From contig NZ_QRDV01000007.1 of assembly GCF_003386165.1 (NCBI RefSeq), positions 180,691 to 244,690 of the forward strand: DNA of 64,000 bases. Reading direction: 5' to 3'. The notes beneath the pieces were generated by a model, which worked only from the letters and a program-made list of their open reading frames with translations, searched no databases and had not been told where the DNA came from. This document shows positions 17,162 to 26,270 of the stretch, in pieces; position 1 is the first letter of the stretch, and each line of letters begins with the position of its first letter. Made by a program: the position numbers and the translations under genes. This DNA comes from Winogradskyella eximia (GTDB taxonomy: Bacteria > Bacteroidota > Bacteroidia > Flavobacteriales > Flavobacteriaceae).

Positions 17162-17259
17162 AGCACCTAATTTAGCAAATACAAACCGAATAGAAAATCC
17201 GCAAGGATTTTCGTAAGTAGGCTAGAACTAGCAATAAATTATATACGGTGTTAGGTGCT
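17162..17259. repeat. attC-like inverted-repeat element
   Basis: The outer arms AGCACCTAA (17162-17170) and TTAGGTGCT (17251-17259) are perfect inverted repeats. Between them lie two more hairpins: GAAAATCC/GGATTTTC (17193-17212, loop GCAA) and GCTAG/CTAGC (17221-17232). The right outer arm includes GTTAGGT (17250-17256), matching the integron core GTTRRRY; its complement is ACCTAAC (RYYYAAC). The other end reads ATTAGGT, one base off. Imperfect outer arms, a length near 100 bases and internal palindromes are what an attC recombination site looks like. The position directly after a short ORF fits too. The element also overlaps the last codons of that ORF. Confidence 0.5.
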
Positions 17260-17920
17260 GTACTTTTTATGTTCATGAATTTCTATGCTATTAATTTCGC
17301 CTTCCATTTCAGAAATGATTTTTAGAATATTTCCTGATTTATCTCTTGTATAGATTCGAGTCATGTATTCTGAACCAAATTTTCTTGTAATCAAAAGTCT
17401 TTCTTTATATCTCAAATTATTTTCGTCGAAAAAAACTTCGGTTTGAAGGACTTCAGGGTTCTTTTTTATATTCCAAACTTTGATTTTATTGCCGTTTTCG
17501 TCGTATTCATATCTAAATATTCCACTTTTACTTTTTTCAACAAGTGGTTCTTTTTCTCCCGATAAGTCAAATTCTTGCTGAACTCTCTTTGTCTCATTGC
17601 CACGTTTATCCAAGTAAATTAAAATCCGAGTTTTTTTAGTTGGATATTCGAACTTGAAATGAGTTTTTAGTTTACCATTTTCTAGGAACCTTTTACTTTC
17701 AATTAGTTTACCCTCTTTGTCGTAAGAACTCCAATCCCAGATTCTCTTTTCGCTTTCATTGTCAAGGTTCTGAAGGTAGATTGTCGTTTCCTTAATTCCG
17801 TTCCGTTTCTTTAAGTCAGCACCTTTTTTCCAGATACTTTGCGAAAAACTTGAATAAGTGATTATCAAAGTTAGAAGTATTATTACTTTCCTCATAGTTG
17901 TTTTTCAGTATTGCACCTAA
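17171..17920 (-). mobile_element. putative integron-type gene cassette (core site + ORF + attC-like site)
   Basis: On the minus strand TTAGGTGC occurs at both ends: GTTAGGTGC at 17913-17921 and ATTAGGTGC at 17163-17171. Cutting each after its first base releases a 750-bp unit containing a short leader, one secreted ORF (ATG at 17895, 18 bases after the core site) and the attC-like hairpin region. This is the standard anatomy of an integron cassette. No integrase or attI is present in the window, so this would be a lone or immobilised cassette. The alternative is a short lineage-specific repeat with coincidental similarity. Confidence 0.4.
17251..17895 (-). CDS. secreted hypothetical protein with YD/MORN-like repeats
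   Basis: A 214-residue protein. The signal peptide (residues 1-18, RKVIILLTLIITYSSFS) ends before QSIWKKG. The mature region has recurring short beta-strand units with polar turns, such as YDKEGKLIESKRFLENGKLK, YLDKRGNETKRVQQEF, YEYDENGNKIKVWNI and YTRDKSGNILKI. This is the pattern of RHS/YD-like or MORN-like repeats found in envelope and toxin-related proteins. No toxin domain is seen. The gene overlaps the upstream small ORF by 4 bases and its stop lies in the attC-like element. Function unknown. Confidence 0.6.
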   Translation of the reverse strand: MRKVIILLTLIITYSSFSQSIWKKGADLKKRNGIKETTIYLQNLDNESEKRIWDWSSYDKEGKLIESKRFLENGKLKTHFKFEYPTKKTRILIYLDKRGNETKRVQQEFDLSGEKEPLVEKSKSGIFRYEYDENGNKIKVWNIKKNPEVLQTEVFFDENNLRYKERLLITRKFGSEYMTRIYTRDKSGNILKIISEMEGEINSIEIHEHKKYST

Positions 17921-18185
17921 CAATGTGATAATAATAGGTTTTACCTTTTCGATAATACGTTGTATCAACATCTCCCCAACTATACCTGCGATATTTCACA
18001 TAATACTGCTGATTATTGATAAGCTCTTTATCCTTTGCGAAAAACTCAAAATAATGTGATTTTCCATATTTAAAATATTTCCCACTATTTGCGTTTTCAA
18101 ATAAAGTTATGTAGCCATCTAATTCGTTATAAGTAAACGACAAGAGACTAAAAGAGCAAACTAAAATTATGATTATTTTTTTCAT
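17892..18185 (-). CDS. short secreted hypothetical protein
   Basis: A 97-residue protein with a signal peptide (MKKIIIILVCSFSLLSFTYN). The mature part is rich in Tyr, Lys and Phe (KYFKYGKSHYFEFFAKDKEL, YYVKYRRYSWGDVDTTYYR). The last residues (IVRCNTEKQL) are encoded by the core-like GTTAGGTGC and the leader of the next gene, so the natural C-terminus may have been altered by insertion of the following unit. A small TGTTAG/CTAACA hairpin (18194-18218) lies just upstream of the ATG. No family recognised. Confidence 0.55.
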   Translation of the reverse strand: MKKIIIILVCSFSLLSFTYNELDGYITLFENANSGKYFKYGKSHYFEFFAKDKELINNQQYYVKYRRYSWGDVDTTYYRKGKTYYYHIVRCNTEKQL

Positions 18186-18233
18186 AAGAGAGTTGTTAGA
18201 AACAGCAATATACTAACATTTAGTATTTAACAA

Positions 18234-19157
18234 CTAATGGCTCTCATCTTTATCAAACCCAGTAAAATAATACAAATCATCTCCTCCTTCTCCTTTTAAA
18301 CGTCTAGAGGATAAATAACCAGTTGACAAATCATCATTTAAAAAAAATGAAAAATCATCACCTTTACTATTTATTGGTTTATCTAATGATACCGGAGATT
18401 TTATAATATTGGTAGAGTTTAAATCAAACATATAGATATCTATTCCGCCTTTACCACCTCGTCTATCAGAAGAAAAATAAAGTCTATTATCCGCACTAAC
18501 AAAGGGAAATGTCTCTGTACGAGAAGAATTTATATGCTCTCCTAATTTTATGACTTTACCATACGTTTTATGGTCTGTTACAGACACTTTATAAATATCA
18601 GATTTTCCTTTTGTTCCTTTAATATCAGCGATAAAATAGAGTGTAGATCCATCTGGACTCAAAGCAGGATGAGCAAAATTATGATCGGGATCACAGAAAG
18701 GTAACGTTGTAAAATTAACCCAACCTTTTCCTTCTTCATATTCCGCACGTTGAATTAAGAGATTGAATGTACTCATATCCTTTAGCTTATTCTCGCCCTT
18801 GGTAGTATGATTAGTAGTAAAATACATGTACTTGCCATCTTTAGAATAGGTAGCAACAGACATATTAGACATACCAACTTCTTTCTTTTCAATAAGTTTT
18901 GGATCCTCTATTTCTCCTTCTTCACCTAATTTATATTCATAAATACCGTAAAGATTCTGAGCATAATTGTCTAAAATAGCTCTGCCACTTCTAGATGTAA
19001 GGTTTGAACTTACAAAGACCTTATCCTTAACCACACGAGCTGCAAAGTGATCTAATTTATTATTAATTTCAAGTTTTTTAACTTCTACCTCTTGTGAAAA
19101 ACCTAGGCTTATAAAAAATAAAAAAAGTAGGTTGAATTTGGGTGTTTTTAATTTCAT
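18234..19157 (-). CDS. periplasmic PD40 (WD40-like) beta-propeller protein
   Basis: A 307-residue protein with a signal peptide (residues 1-21, LLFLFFISLGFSQ). It is followed by repeated PD40/TolB-like blades: YSKDGKYMYFTTNHTT, LSPDGSTLYFIADIKGTKGK, VSADNRLYFSSDRRGGKGG and LNDDLSTGYLSSRRLKGEGG. These blades resemble the N-terminal propeller of Bacteroidota OmpA-family proteins, but no OmpA domain follows, so this is a propeller-only protein. It is probably periplasmic or surface-bound with a binding role. The GlmU-like gene ends 9 bases upstream on the same strand, so the two may be co-transcribed. Confidence 0.8.
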   Translation of the reverse strand: MKLKTPKFNLLFLFFISLGFSQEVEVKKLEINNKLDHFAARVVKDKVFVSSNLTSRSGRAILDNYAQNLYGIYEYKLGEEGEIEDPKLIEKKEVGMSNMSVATYSKDGKYMYFTTNHTTKGENKLKDMSTFNLLIQRAEYEEGKGWVNFTTLPFCDPDHNFAHPALSPDGSTLYFIADIKGTKGKSDIYKVSVTDHKTYGKVIKLGEHINSSRTETFPFVSADNRLYFSSDRRGGKGGIDIYMFDLNSTNIIKSPVSLDKPINSKGDDFSFFLNDDLSTGYLSSRRLKGEGGDDLYYFTGFDKDESH

Positions 19158-19166
19158 GGTAAAATA

Positions 19167-20342
19167 TTATTCTCTTCTATATTGTTTTGTTTCTTCAAAA
19201 ATATGCTCTAAAATGGCTTTATCTAAATCTGTGAATTCTTCTTTTCGTCTTCCCATAACCACTTCAGCAACTTCAAATGCTTTATTCGTTTTATACGTTA
19301 CAAACCCACTATGTCCACCCCAAGAAAAACTAGGAACAAAATTTCTAGGAAAACCACTTCCAAAGATATTAGCACTTACACCAACAACTGTACCAGTATT
19401 AAACATGGTGTTAATTCCGCATTTACTATGATCTCCCATCATTAAGCCACAAAATTGTAATCCGGTTTTAGCAAAACCTTCTGTGTTATAATCCCAAAGT
19501 CTTACTTCGGCATAATTATTCTTTAGATTACTATTATTAGTATCTGCACCTAGGTTACACCATTCTCCTAAAACTGAATTCCCTAAAAAGCCATCGTGTC
19601 CTTTATTTGAAAATCCAAAGATTACAGAATTACTCACTTCACCTCCAATTTTACTGTGAGGACCAACTGTTGTTGGGCCATAAACTTTAGCACCTAATTT
19701 TAAAGTTGAATTATTACACAATGCCAAAGGTCCTCTAACTAATGCACCTTCCATAACTTCTGAGTCTCTACCTATATAAATAGGACCAGTACTCGCATTT
19801 AAAGTCGCAAAATTTAAAGTTGCCCCTTTTTCTATAAAAATGTTTTCAGGGTTTACCGTATTTACTGTTGAAGGAATTGGTTCTGACTTTCTACCATTGG
19901 TAATAAGACTAAAATCTTCTGCAATAGCCTCTCCATTCTTAGAAAAAATATCCCAAGTATGTTCTATTTTTAAAATTTCACCTTCAAATTCAATAGCTTC
20001 AAAAGTTGAAAAATCACTAACCTCTTCTCCTTCTTTTGCAAAAAACGCAATTACGTCTTCACCTTTAAATAAAGCTTGATTATAATTTAAGTTTTTTACC
20101 ACTTCTACAACTTCCATATTAGGTAAAAAAGAAGCATTAATCATAATGTTCTCTTCCATTTCTACCATGGGAAATTTATCTGCTAGATAGTCTTCTGTTA
20201 CTGTTGTTGTGGTATATTCTAAATACGATTCCCATTTTTGGCGAATTGTTAAAATACCAACTCTAATATCTGCAACTGGTCTAGTAAAGGTAAATGGCAA
20301 CAAGTTGTTGCGATAAGGACCATCAAAAAGTATGTAGTTCAT
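19167..20342 (-). CDS. GlmU-family putative sugar nucleotidyltransferase
   Basis: A 391-residue two-domain protein. The N-terminal nucleotidyltransferase-like domain starts with YILFDGPYRNNLLPFTFTRP and continues DIRVGILTIRQKW. The C-terminal left-handed beta-helix has hexapeptide-type turns such as IYIGRDSEVMEGALVRGP, LKLGAKVYGPTTVGPHSKIG and CNLGADTNNSNLKNN. This arrangement resembles bifunctional GlmU, which makes UDP-GlcNAc. The Bacteroidota branch has a divergent N-terminal motif and its exact sugar is not established. Probably cytosolic, serving cell-wall or polysaccharide precursor supply. Confidence 0.85.
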   Translation of the reverse strand: MNYILFDGPYRNNLLPFTFTRPVADIRVGILTIRQKWESYLEYTTTTVTEDYLADKFPMVEMEENIMINASFLPNMEVVEVVKNLNYNQALFKGEDVIAFFAKEGEEVSDFSTFEAIEFEGEILKIEHTWDIFSKNGEAIAEDFSLITNGRKSEPIPSTVNTVNPENIFIEKGATLNFATLNASTGPIYIGRDSEVMEGALVRGPLALCNNSTLKLGAKVYGPTTVGPHSKIGGEVSNSVIFGFSNKGHDGFLGNSVLGEWCNLGADTNNSNLKNNYAEVRLWDYNTEGFAKTGLQFCGLMMGDHSKCGINTMFNTGTVVGVSANIFGSGFPRNFVPSFSWGGHSGFVTYKTNKAFEVAEVVMGRRKEEFTDLDKAILEHIFEETKQYRRE

Positions 20343-20417
20343 TCTGATTTTATAGTTTAAAGTTTCTAATAAAAACTTTGATTAACAATTCAAAAATAAC
20401 CTAATTGTATAAAACGC

Positions 20418-20446
20418 AAAAGCCTTTCTGTCATAGAAAGGCTTTT
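20418..20446 (-). terminator. terminator between rpmE2 and the GlmU-like gene
   Basis: AAAAGCCTTTCT (20418-20429) pairs perfectly with AGAAAGGCTTTT (20435-20446) around a 5-base loop. It lies downstream of rpmE2 on the minus strand. Confidence 0.7.
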
Positions 20447-20468
20447 AACGATTATCGGTAAGCTGAGT

Positions 20469-20720
20469 TTATTTTTTAAACTTAGCGTATTTGTTTTTGA
20501 ATTTATCAATACGACCAGCTGTATCTACTAATTTAGATTTACCAGTGTAAAATGGGTGAGATGTTCTAGAGATCTCTAACTTAACTAATGGATATTCTGT
20601 TCCATCAACGTCAATAGTCTCACTTGTATCTGCCGTAGACTTCGTTAAATATACCTCTTCATTAGACATATCTTTAAATGCTACTACTCTATAATTTTCT
20701 GGATGTATTCCTGCTTTCAT
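20469..20720 (-). CDS. rpmE2: 50S ribosomal protein L31, type B
   Basis: An 83-residue protein beginning [20 protein letters not shown] and containing [30 protein letters not shown], the L31 signature. The zinc-binding cysteines of type A L31 are absent, which makes it type B, the form that does not depend on zinc. I chose the ATG at 20720; a GTG directly before it is in frame but unlikely. A terminator follows. Confidence 0.95.
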   Translation of the reverse strand: MKAGIHPENYRVVAFKDMSNEEVYLTKSTADTSETIDVDGTEYPLVKLEISRTSHPFYTGKSKLVDTAGRIDKFKNKYAKFKK

Positions 20721-20832
20721 CACTAAATGCTTTAAATGTATTCGATTTTTCGAGGTGCAAATTTAACCATTTTTTATAAATCCACAATCTTTTTTGATAA
20801 ATTTTATTCTACGAATGTATGTAACATTTATG

Positions 20833-20840
20833 TAACTTTG
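20833..20840 (+). promoter_or_regulatory. TAACTTTG -7 element of the DUF4199 gene
   Basis: TAACTTTG matches TAnnTTTG, 40 bases upstream of the ATG at 20880. It could drive the DUF4199-glycosyltransferase pair. Confidence 0.5.
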
Positions 20841-20879
20841 TCTACTAACTAATAAATTAACCTAAAACTTAAGTTTATT

Positions 20880-21413
20880 ATGACTAAATCTTTAAAATCT
20901 TCAGCACTAAATTATGGTCTATATTTAGGACTTATTTTATCATCATTTACAATAATTGGATATGCAGTCTACCTTGACTTATTTACTCAATGGTGGTTTG
21001 GAATAGGCCAAATGTTTTTAGTTATCGTTGTTGGCATTGTATCTGCTATGAAAGCTAAAAAAATATTAGGAGGCTTTATTAGTTTTAAAGAGGCATTTAC
21101 CGCATTTTTTATAACAATTCTTGTTGGTGTTACAATACCAGCTCTAGTTGGTTTTATTATTTTTAATGTAGTAGATGTAGAGGCTGCGAATATATTGCAA
21201 GAAAAAATAGTGAACTCTCAATTAGCCATGATGGAAAAATTTGGTGCACCTCAAGAATCTATTGATATGGCAATGGAGCAAATGCAAAAAGAAGGTAGTT
21301 TTTTCTCTTTAGGAAATACAATTAAATCAATTGCCTACCAACTTGTTGGCTTTAGTATTATAGGTCTTATTGTTGCAGCAGTTACAAAAAAGAATGATCC
21401 ACACGCAGCTTAA
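20880..21413 (+). CDS. DUF4199 membrane protein
   Basis: A 177-residue integral membrane protein with four hydrophobic helices at about residues 11-30, 36-56, 69-97 and 147-168. An amphipathic region rich in Met and Gln (QLAMMEKFGAPQESIDMAME) lies between helices three and four. The pattern and size fit DUF4199, a Bacteroidota family of unknown function. It precedes a family 2 glycosyltransferase by 43 bases, which hints at a role in polyprenyl-sugar handling, but that is inference from position. Confidence 0.75.
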   Translation: MTKSLKSSALNYGLYLGLILSSFTIIGYAVYLDLFTQWWFGIGQMFLVIVVGIVSAMKAKKILGGFISFKEAFTAFFITILVGVTIPALVGFIIFNVVDVEAANILQEKIVNSQLAMMEKFGAPQESIDMAMEQMQKEGSFFSLGNTIKSIAYQLVGFSIIGLIVAAVTKKNDPHAA

Positions 21414-21423
21414 ATAATTTCTT

Positions 21424-21431
21424 TATTTTTG
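21424..21431 (+). promoter_or_regulatory. possible TATTTTTG -7 element before the glycosyltransferase
   Basis: TATTTTTG fits TAnnTTTG and lies in the 43-base gap before the ATG at 21457. It may give separate expression of the glycosyltransferase, or be a chance match in AT-rich DNA. Confidence 0.35.
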
Positions 21432-21456
21432 AAGTTCAGAAATTAGACCAAACTCT

Positions 21457-22407
21457 ATGGATATATCAGTAGTAATACCACTACTTAACGAAGAAGAATC
21501 TTTAAAAGAATTACACGATTGGATAGCGTCAGTGATGCTATCCAATCAGTTTTCTTACGAAATCTTATTTATAGATGATGGCAGCACAGATAAATCTTGG
21601 CAAATCATTTCTGAACTAGGTCACATTAATCCTAATGTAAAAGGGATTAGATTTCTCAAAAATTTCGGAAAATCTCAAGCCTTACATGCTGGTTTCGCAA
21701 AAGCGACAGGAGATGTTGTTGTCACCATGGATGCTGATTTACAAGATAATCCTGAAGAAATTCCCGAACTCTTCAAAATGATTAAAACAGACAAGTTTGA
21801 TCTTGTTTCTGGTTGGAAAAAGAAACGGTATGATTCTTATTTCTCTAAAAATTTACCTTCAAAATTATTTAATTGGGCAGCAAGACGCACTTCTGGTGTA
21901 ACCTTAAATGATTTTAATTGTGGTTTAAAAGCCTACAGTAATACTGTTGTAAAACATATTGATGTTTATGGAGAAATGCATCGTTACATTCCGGTATTGG
22001 CAAAAAATGCAGGATTCATAAATATTGGTGAAAAAGTTGTACAACACCAAGCGCGTAAATACGGAACCACAAAATTTGGAATGAATCGTTTTATTAACGG
22101 TTTCTTAGATCTCATAACAATATGGTTTCTTTCTCGTTTTGGCAAAAGACCTATGCATTTATTTGGCGCAATTGGAGTGCTAATGTTTATAATAGGTTTT
22201 GGATTTTCATTCTACTTAGGTTTAGATAAACTATTTTTTAATCCTTTAGGAAGACTTATTACAGAACGACCACAGTTTTACATCGCACTTTCTACTATGA
22301 TTATTGGCTCGCAATTCTTCATTGCAGGCTTTTTAGGCGAACTTATTTTGCGCTCTAACCGTCAGCAACAACGCTATTTTATTAAAGAGCATTTGAATCT
22401 GAAATAA
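21457..22407 (+). CDS. membrane glycosyltransferase, family 2 (ArnC/DPM1-like)
   Basis: A 316-residue polyprenyl-phosphate-type glycosyltransferase. The GT-A domain begins ISVVIPLLNEEESLKELHDW, has the nucleotide-binding acidic pair in FIDDGSTDKSW and the catalytic-metal motif DADLQDNPEE. Two C-terminal transmembrane helices (about 233-256 and 274-300) end in a basic tail. This layout fits enzymes that transfer a sugar from a nucleotide donor onto a lipid phosphate at the cytoplasmic face of the inner membrane. The sugar is unknown. Confidence 0.88.
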   Translation: MDISVVIPLLNEEESLKELHDWIASVMLSNQFSYEILFIDDGSTDKSWQIISELGHINPNVKGIRFLKNFGKSQALHAGFAKATGDVVVTMDADLQDNPEEIPELFKMIKTDKFDLVSGWKKKRYDSYFSKNLPSKLFNWAARRTSGVTLNDFNCGLKAYSNTVVKHIDVYGEMHRYIPVLAKNAGFINIGEKVVQHQARKYGTTKFGMNRFINGFLDLITIWFLSRFGKRPMHLFGAIGVLMFIIGFGFSFYLGLDKLFFNPLGRLITERPQFYIALSTMIIGSQFFIAGFLGELILRSNRQQQRYFIKEHLNLK

Positions 22408-22455
22408 GCTTCAGAATAAATAGTCTTGATAATCGGTTTAAAATTGTGAATTGTT

Positions 22456-22463
22456 TATTTTTG
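22456..22463 (+). promoter_or_regulatory. TATTTTTG -7 element of the phosphosugar mutase
   Basis: TATTTTTG, preceded by TTGTT, matches TAnnTTTG and lies 37 bases before the ATG at 22500. Confidence 0.45.
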
Positions 22464-22499
22464 TTTAACATTTTATATCATTAATAAATACATTTTTCC

Positions 22500-24227
22500 A
22501 TGATACATATTAAGCCAGAAATTCTAGAGCGCGTAAACGCTTGGTTAACTCCAACTTTTGACGAAGAATCTCAAAATCAAATTAAAAATATGATTGCGTC
22601 TAATCCGAAAGAATTAGAAGAAAGCTTTTATAAGAATCTTGAATTTGGAACTGGCGGAATGCGAGGTATTATGGGATTAGGTACCAACCGAATTAACAAA
22701 TATACTTTAGGCAAAAACACACAAGGATTAAGCAACTATTTAAAAGAGTCATTCCCTGGTGAAGAAGTAAAAGTAGCTATTGCTTACGATTGTAGACATA
22801 ATAGTAACACGTTTGGAAAATTAGTTGCAGATGTATTTTCTGCAAATGGGATTAAAGTATTTTTATTTGAAGACTTAAGACCTACACCAGAATTATCTTT
22901 TGCGTTAAAACATTTAAACTGCCATTGTGGTATTGTATTAACAGCATCTCACAATCCACCAGAATATAATGGTTACAAAGTGTATTGGCAAGATGGTGGG
23001 CAATTAGTGCCACCACAAGATGCTGCTGTAATTGCAGAAATTAATCGTTTAGATTATTCTGAAATTAAATTTAAAGCAAATGAAAGCTTAATTCAATATA
23101 TAGGAAAAGATATCGATGATGTTTTTATTAATGCATCTATAAAAAATGGAAGTTTTGACACTTCAAAAGAAGCTAAAGAAAATCTAAACATTGTATTTAC
23201 CTCTCTACATGGCACTTCCATTACAGCCATTCCAGAAACTTTAAAACGCGCAGGTTATACTAATGTAAATATTGTTGAAGAACAACGTGTACCAAATGGA
23301 GATTTCCCAACGGTAGTATCCCCAAATCCTGAAGAACCAGAAGCCTTAAAAATGGCTATAGCACTTGCGGAAAAAGTTGATGGAGATATAGTTATTGGTA
23401 CAGATCCTGATTGTGACCGTTTAGGAGTTGTAGTGCGTAATTTAGAAAATGAATTGGTAATTCTTAATGGAAACCAAACTATGGTCTTAATGACTAACTT
23501 TCTATTGAAGCAATGGAAAAATGAAAATAAAATAAATGGAAATCAATTTATAGCCTCTACTATTGTTTCTACTCCAATGATGTCTGTTTTGGGTGATGCC
23601 TATAACGTAGAATGTAAAATTGGATTAACAGGTTTTAAATGGATTGCCAAAATGATAAAAGACTTCCCTACTATGGATTTTATTGGTGGTGGAGAAGAAA
23701 GTTTTGGTTTTATGGTTGGTGATTTTGTCCGTGATAAAGATGCGGTGACCTCTACCCTATTAGCTTGCGAAATTGCAGCACAAGCAAAATCAAAAGGCAA
23801 AACCATGTATCAAGAATTAATTGATTTATATATAGAGCATGGTTTTTATAAAGAACGCTTAGTTTCTATAGTAAAAAAAGGAAGAGAAGGTGCGCAAGAA
23901 ATCAAACAAATGATGGTGGATGCTAGAAAAAATCCTTTAAAAGAAATTAACGGTGAAAAAGTGGTTTTAATTGAAGATTATCAATTATCAGTTTCTAAAA
24001 ATCTTCAAACATTAGAAGAAACTACTATTGACATCCCTAAATCTAATGTATTAATATATTATACTGAAGACGGAAGTAAAATAGCATTAAGACCAAGTGG
24101 AACTGAGCCAAAAATAAAATTCTATATCAGCGTAAATGCAGATCTTGACAATACGGCAGACTTTGAAAAAACGGAGCAGTTGTTGGATAATAGGATTAAT
24201 GCAATTTTAGCAGACATGAATTTATAA
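22500..24227 (+). CDS. phospho-sugar mutase (phosphoglucomutase/phosphomannomutase)
   Basis: Alpha-D-phosphohexomutase of 575 residues that interconverts hexose 1- and 6-phosphates. The phosphoserine loop is [11 protein letters not shown] with Ser150. The metal-binding loop is [10 protein letters not shown] near 300-309, the sugar-binding loop is GGGEESFGF near 398, and the phosphate-binding loop is [12 protein letters not shown] near the end. The length and the N-terminal [19 protein letters not shown] segment fit the long PGM2/PgcA-like branch. It supplies sugar phosphates for polysaccharide or cell-wall precursors. The ABC exporter gene follows after 3 bases, so the two are one operon. Confidence 0.93.
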   Translation: MIHIKPEILERVNAWLTPTFDEESQNQIKNMIASNPKELEESFYKNLEFGTGGMRGIMGLGTNRINKYTLGKNTQGLSNYLKESFPGEEVKVAIAYDCRHNSNTFGKLVADVFSANGIKVFLFEDLRPTPELSFALKHLNCHCGIVLTASHNPPEYNGYKVYWQDGGQLVPPQDAAVIAEINRLDYSEIKFKANESLIQYIGKDIDDVFINASIKNGSFDTSKEAKENLNIVFTSLHGTSITAIPETLKRAGYTNVNIVEEQRVPNGDFPTVVSPNPEEPEALKMAIALAEKVDGDIVIGTDPDCDRLGVVVRNLENELVILNGNQTMVLMTNFLLKQWKNENKINGNQFIASTIVSTPMMSVLGDAYNVECKIGLTGFKWIAKMIKDFPTMDFIGGGEESFGFMVGDFVRDKDAVTSTLLACEIAAQAKSKGKTMYQELIDLYIEHGFYKERLVSIVKKGREGAQEIKQMMVDARKNPLKEINGEKVVLIEDYQLSVSKNLQTLEETTIDIPKSNVLIYYTEDGSKIALRPSGTEPKIKFYISVNADLDNTADFEKTEQLLDNRINAILADMNL

Positions 24228-24230
24228 TAG

Positions 24231-26057
24231 ATGAATTATATAAAAAAGCTCATACCTTTTGCTTTACCGTACAAGAAGTATGCGTACTTAAACATTTTCT
24301 TCAACATTTTATATGCGCTTTTTAGCACGCTCTCTTTTGTTGCTTTAATCCCTGTGTTTAAAGTTATTTTTAGTGATCAACGTGTTATAACCCAAAAACC
24401 AATTTGGCAAGGTTGGATGCAATTGCAGAAATACGGAGAAGATTACCTCAATTTCTTTATAGTCGATAATATTGAAAAATATGGAGATTTTAAAGTATTA
24501 ATGATGATGGTTGGTGTTATAATAGCGATGTTTTTACTTAAAAACATTTCAAATTATCTCGCCATGTATTTCATTACATTTTTAAGGAATGGAGTGTTAA
24601 AGGATATTAGAAATAAACTGTACGATAAAATAATAACCTTACCTCTTGCCTTTTATTCAGAAAAATCAAAAGGAGATACCATCTCTAGAGTAAGTGCAGA
24701 TGTTAACGAGGTAAGAAATTCATTTCTTGCTATACTTGAAATGATTGTAAGAGAACCGCTTACCATATTGTTTTCATTGATTACAATGCTAGTTCTTAGT
24801 CCTAAACTCACACTATTCGTTCTCGTTTTTATTCCTATATCTGGTTTTATAATTTCAAAAATTGGTAAATCATTAAAAAAGGGATCATTAAAAGTTCAAA
24901 AAGAACAAGGCATCTTTTTATCGGTTTTAGAAGAAACTATGGGAGGCTTAAGAATTATTAAAGCTTTCAATGTTGAAAAGATGTTTGCTGGTAAATTTGA
25001 AGACAGTAACGAAAGATATTACAAGTATTCTAACAAATTATTAAATCGACAAAATTTAGCATCACCCTTAAGTGAATTATTAGGTATTATTGTTATTGGT
25101 GTTTTGCTAGTTTACGGAGGCTATCTCGTTTTTGTAGATAAAACCATGGATGCGAGTTTCTTTGTGGGCTATATAACCTTAGCATACAACATCTTAACTC
25201 CAGCAAAATCAATTGCTAAAGCTAGTTATAGTGTAAAACGTGGAGATGGAGCTGCTAATAGAATTTTAGAATTTTTAGAGACTGAGAATGACATAACGGA
25301 AATTGAAAACCCTATTGAAAAAGAAACTTTCGAGAAGGAAATTACAATTGAAAATATTTCCTTTAAATATGAAGATCATTACGTTTTAAAGAATTTTAGC
25401 TTAACAATTCCAAAAGGAAAAACGATAGCTCTTGTTGGCCAATCTGGAAGTGGCAAAAGTACAATCGCCAATCTTGTTACGCGTTTTTATGACGTAAATG
25501 AAGGAACTATTAGCATTGATGGAGAAAATATAAAAAATCTTACTAAAAAATCTTTAAGAGGTTTCTTGGGCTTAGTTAATCAGGATTCTATATTATTTAA
25601 TGATACCGTTGCAAATAATTTAAAAGTTGGTAAAGAAAATGCTACTGATGATGAAATTATAGACGCTCTAAAAATTGCCAATGCTTGGGAGTTTGTTAAA
25701 GATTTACCTCAAGGTATACATACTAATATTGGCGATTCTGGTGGTAAAATTTCGGGTGGACAAAAGCAACGTATGAACATTGCTAGAGCTGTGCTTAAAA
25801 ATCCACCTATTATGATTTTAGATGAAGCTACCTCAGCTTTAGATACAGAAAGCGAACGTTTAGTACAAGATGCATTAGAAAAGATGATGATGAACCGAAC
25901 CTCTATTGTTATTGCTCACAGGCTTTCTACAATACAAAATGCAGATCTAATTGTTGTAATGCAAAAAGGTGAAATAGCAGAACAAGGCACACACACCGAA
26001 TTGATTGCTAAAAATGGTGTTTATAGAAAACTTGTTGACATGCAAAGTTTTGAATAA
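24231..26057 (+). CDS. ABC exporter, fused permease/ATPase (MsbA-like)
   Basis: A 608-residue half-transporter. The six-helix type 1 exporter domain covers about residues 1-345. The ATPase that follows has Walker A GQSGSGKST (about 403-411), the signature SGGQKQRMNIARA, Walker B IMILDEATSALD and the H-loop IVIAHRLSTIQ. The family includes the lipid A flippase MsbA and multidrug exporters. A long soluble insert between the first two helices (QWIQLQKYGED-type region) is present. It dimerises in the inner membrane. Following the sugar mutase, a lipid-linked glycan or lipid substrate is plausible but unproven. Confidence 0.92.
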   Translation: MNYIKKLIPFALPYKKYAYLNIFFNILYALFSTLSFVALIPVFKVIFSDQRVITQKPIWQGWMQLQKYGEDYLNFFIVDNIEKYGDFKVLMMMVGVIIAMFLLKNISNYLAMYFITFLRNGVLKDIRNKLYDKIITLPLAFYSEKSKGDTISRVSADVNEVRNSFLAILEMIVREPLTILFSLITMLVLSPKLTLFVLVFIPISGFIISKIGKSLKKGSLKVQKEQGIFLSVLEETMGGLRIIKAFNVEKMFAGKFEDSNERYYKYSNKLLNRQNLASPLSELLGIIVIGVLLVYGGYLVFVDKTMDASFFVGYITLAYNILTPAKSIAKASYSVKRGDGAANRILEFLETENDITEIENPIEKETFEKEITIENISFKYEDHYVLKNFSLTIPKGKTIALVGQSGSGKSTIANLVTRFYDVNEGTISIDGENIKNLTKKSLRGFLGLVNQDSILFNDTVANNLKVGKENATDDEIIDALKIANAWEFVKDLPQGIHTNIGDSGGKISGGQKQRMNIARAVLKNPPIMILDEATSALDTESERLVQDALEKMMMNRTSIVIAHRLSTIQNADLIVVMQKGEIAEQGTHTELIAKNGVYRKLVDMQSFE

Positions 26058-26270
26058 TCTCTATATCATTGATTATTTTAAATTTTATTTCGTTGAAATT
26101 TGAATTATCATTTTTATTGTTAATTCTGAATATTCTAAAATAAATACAACTCATCCACAAGAATTTACAATTCAGGAATTGATATTATTTTTATTTAAAG
26201 GTTTATTAGATATTTGAATCATCAATAAAAACGAACAGTATTTCACACTAACCATTAAAACAATTTAACC

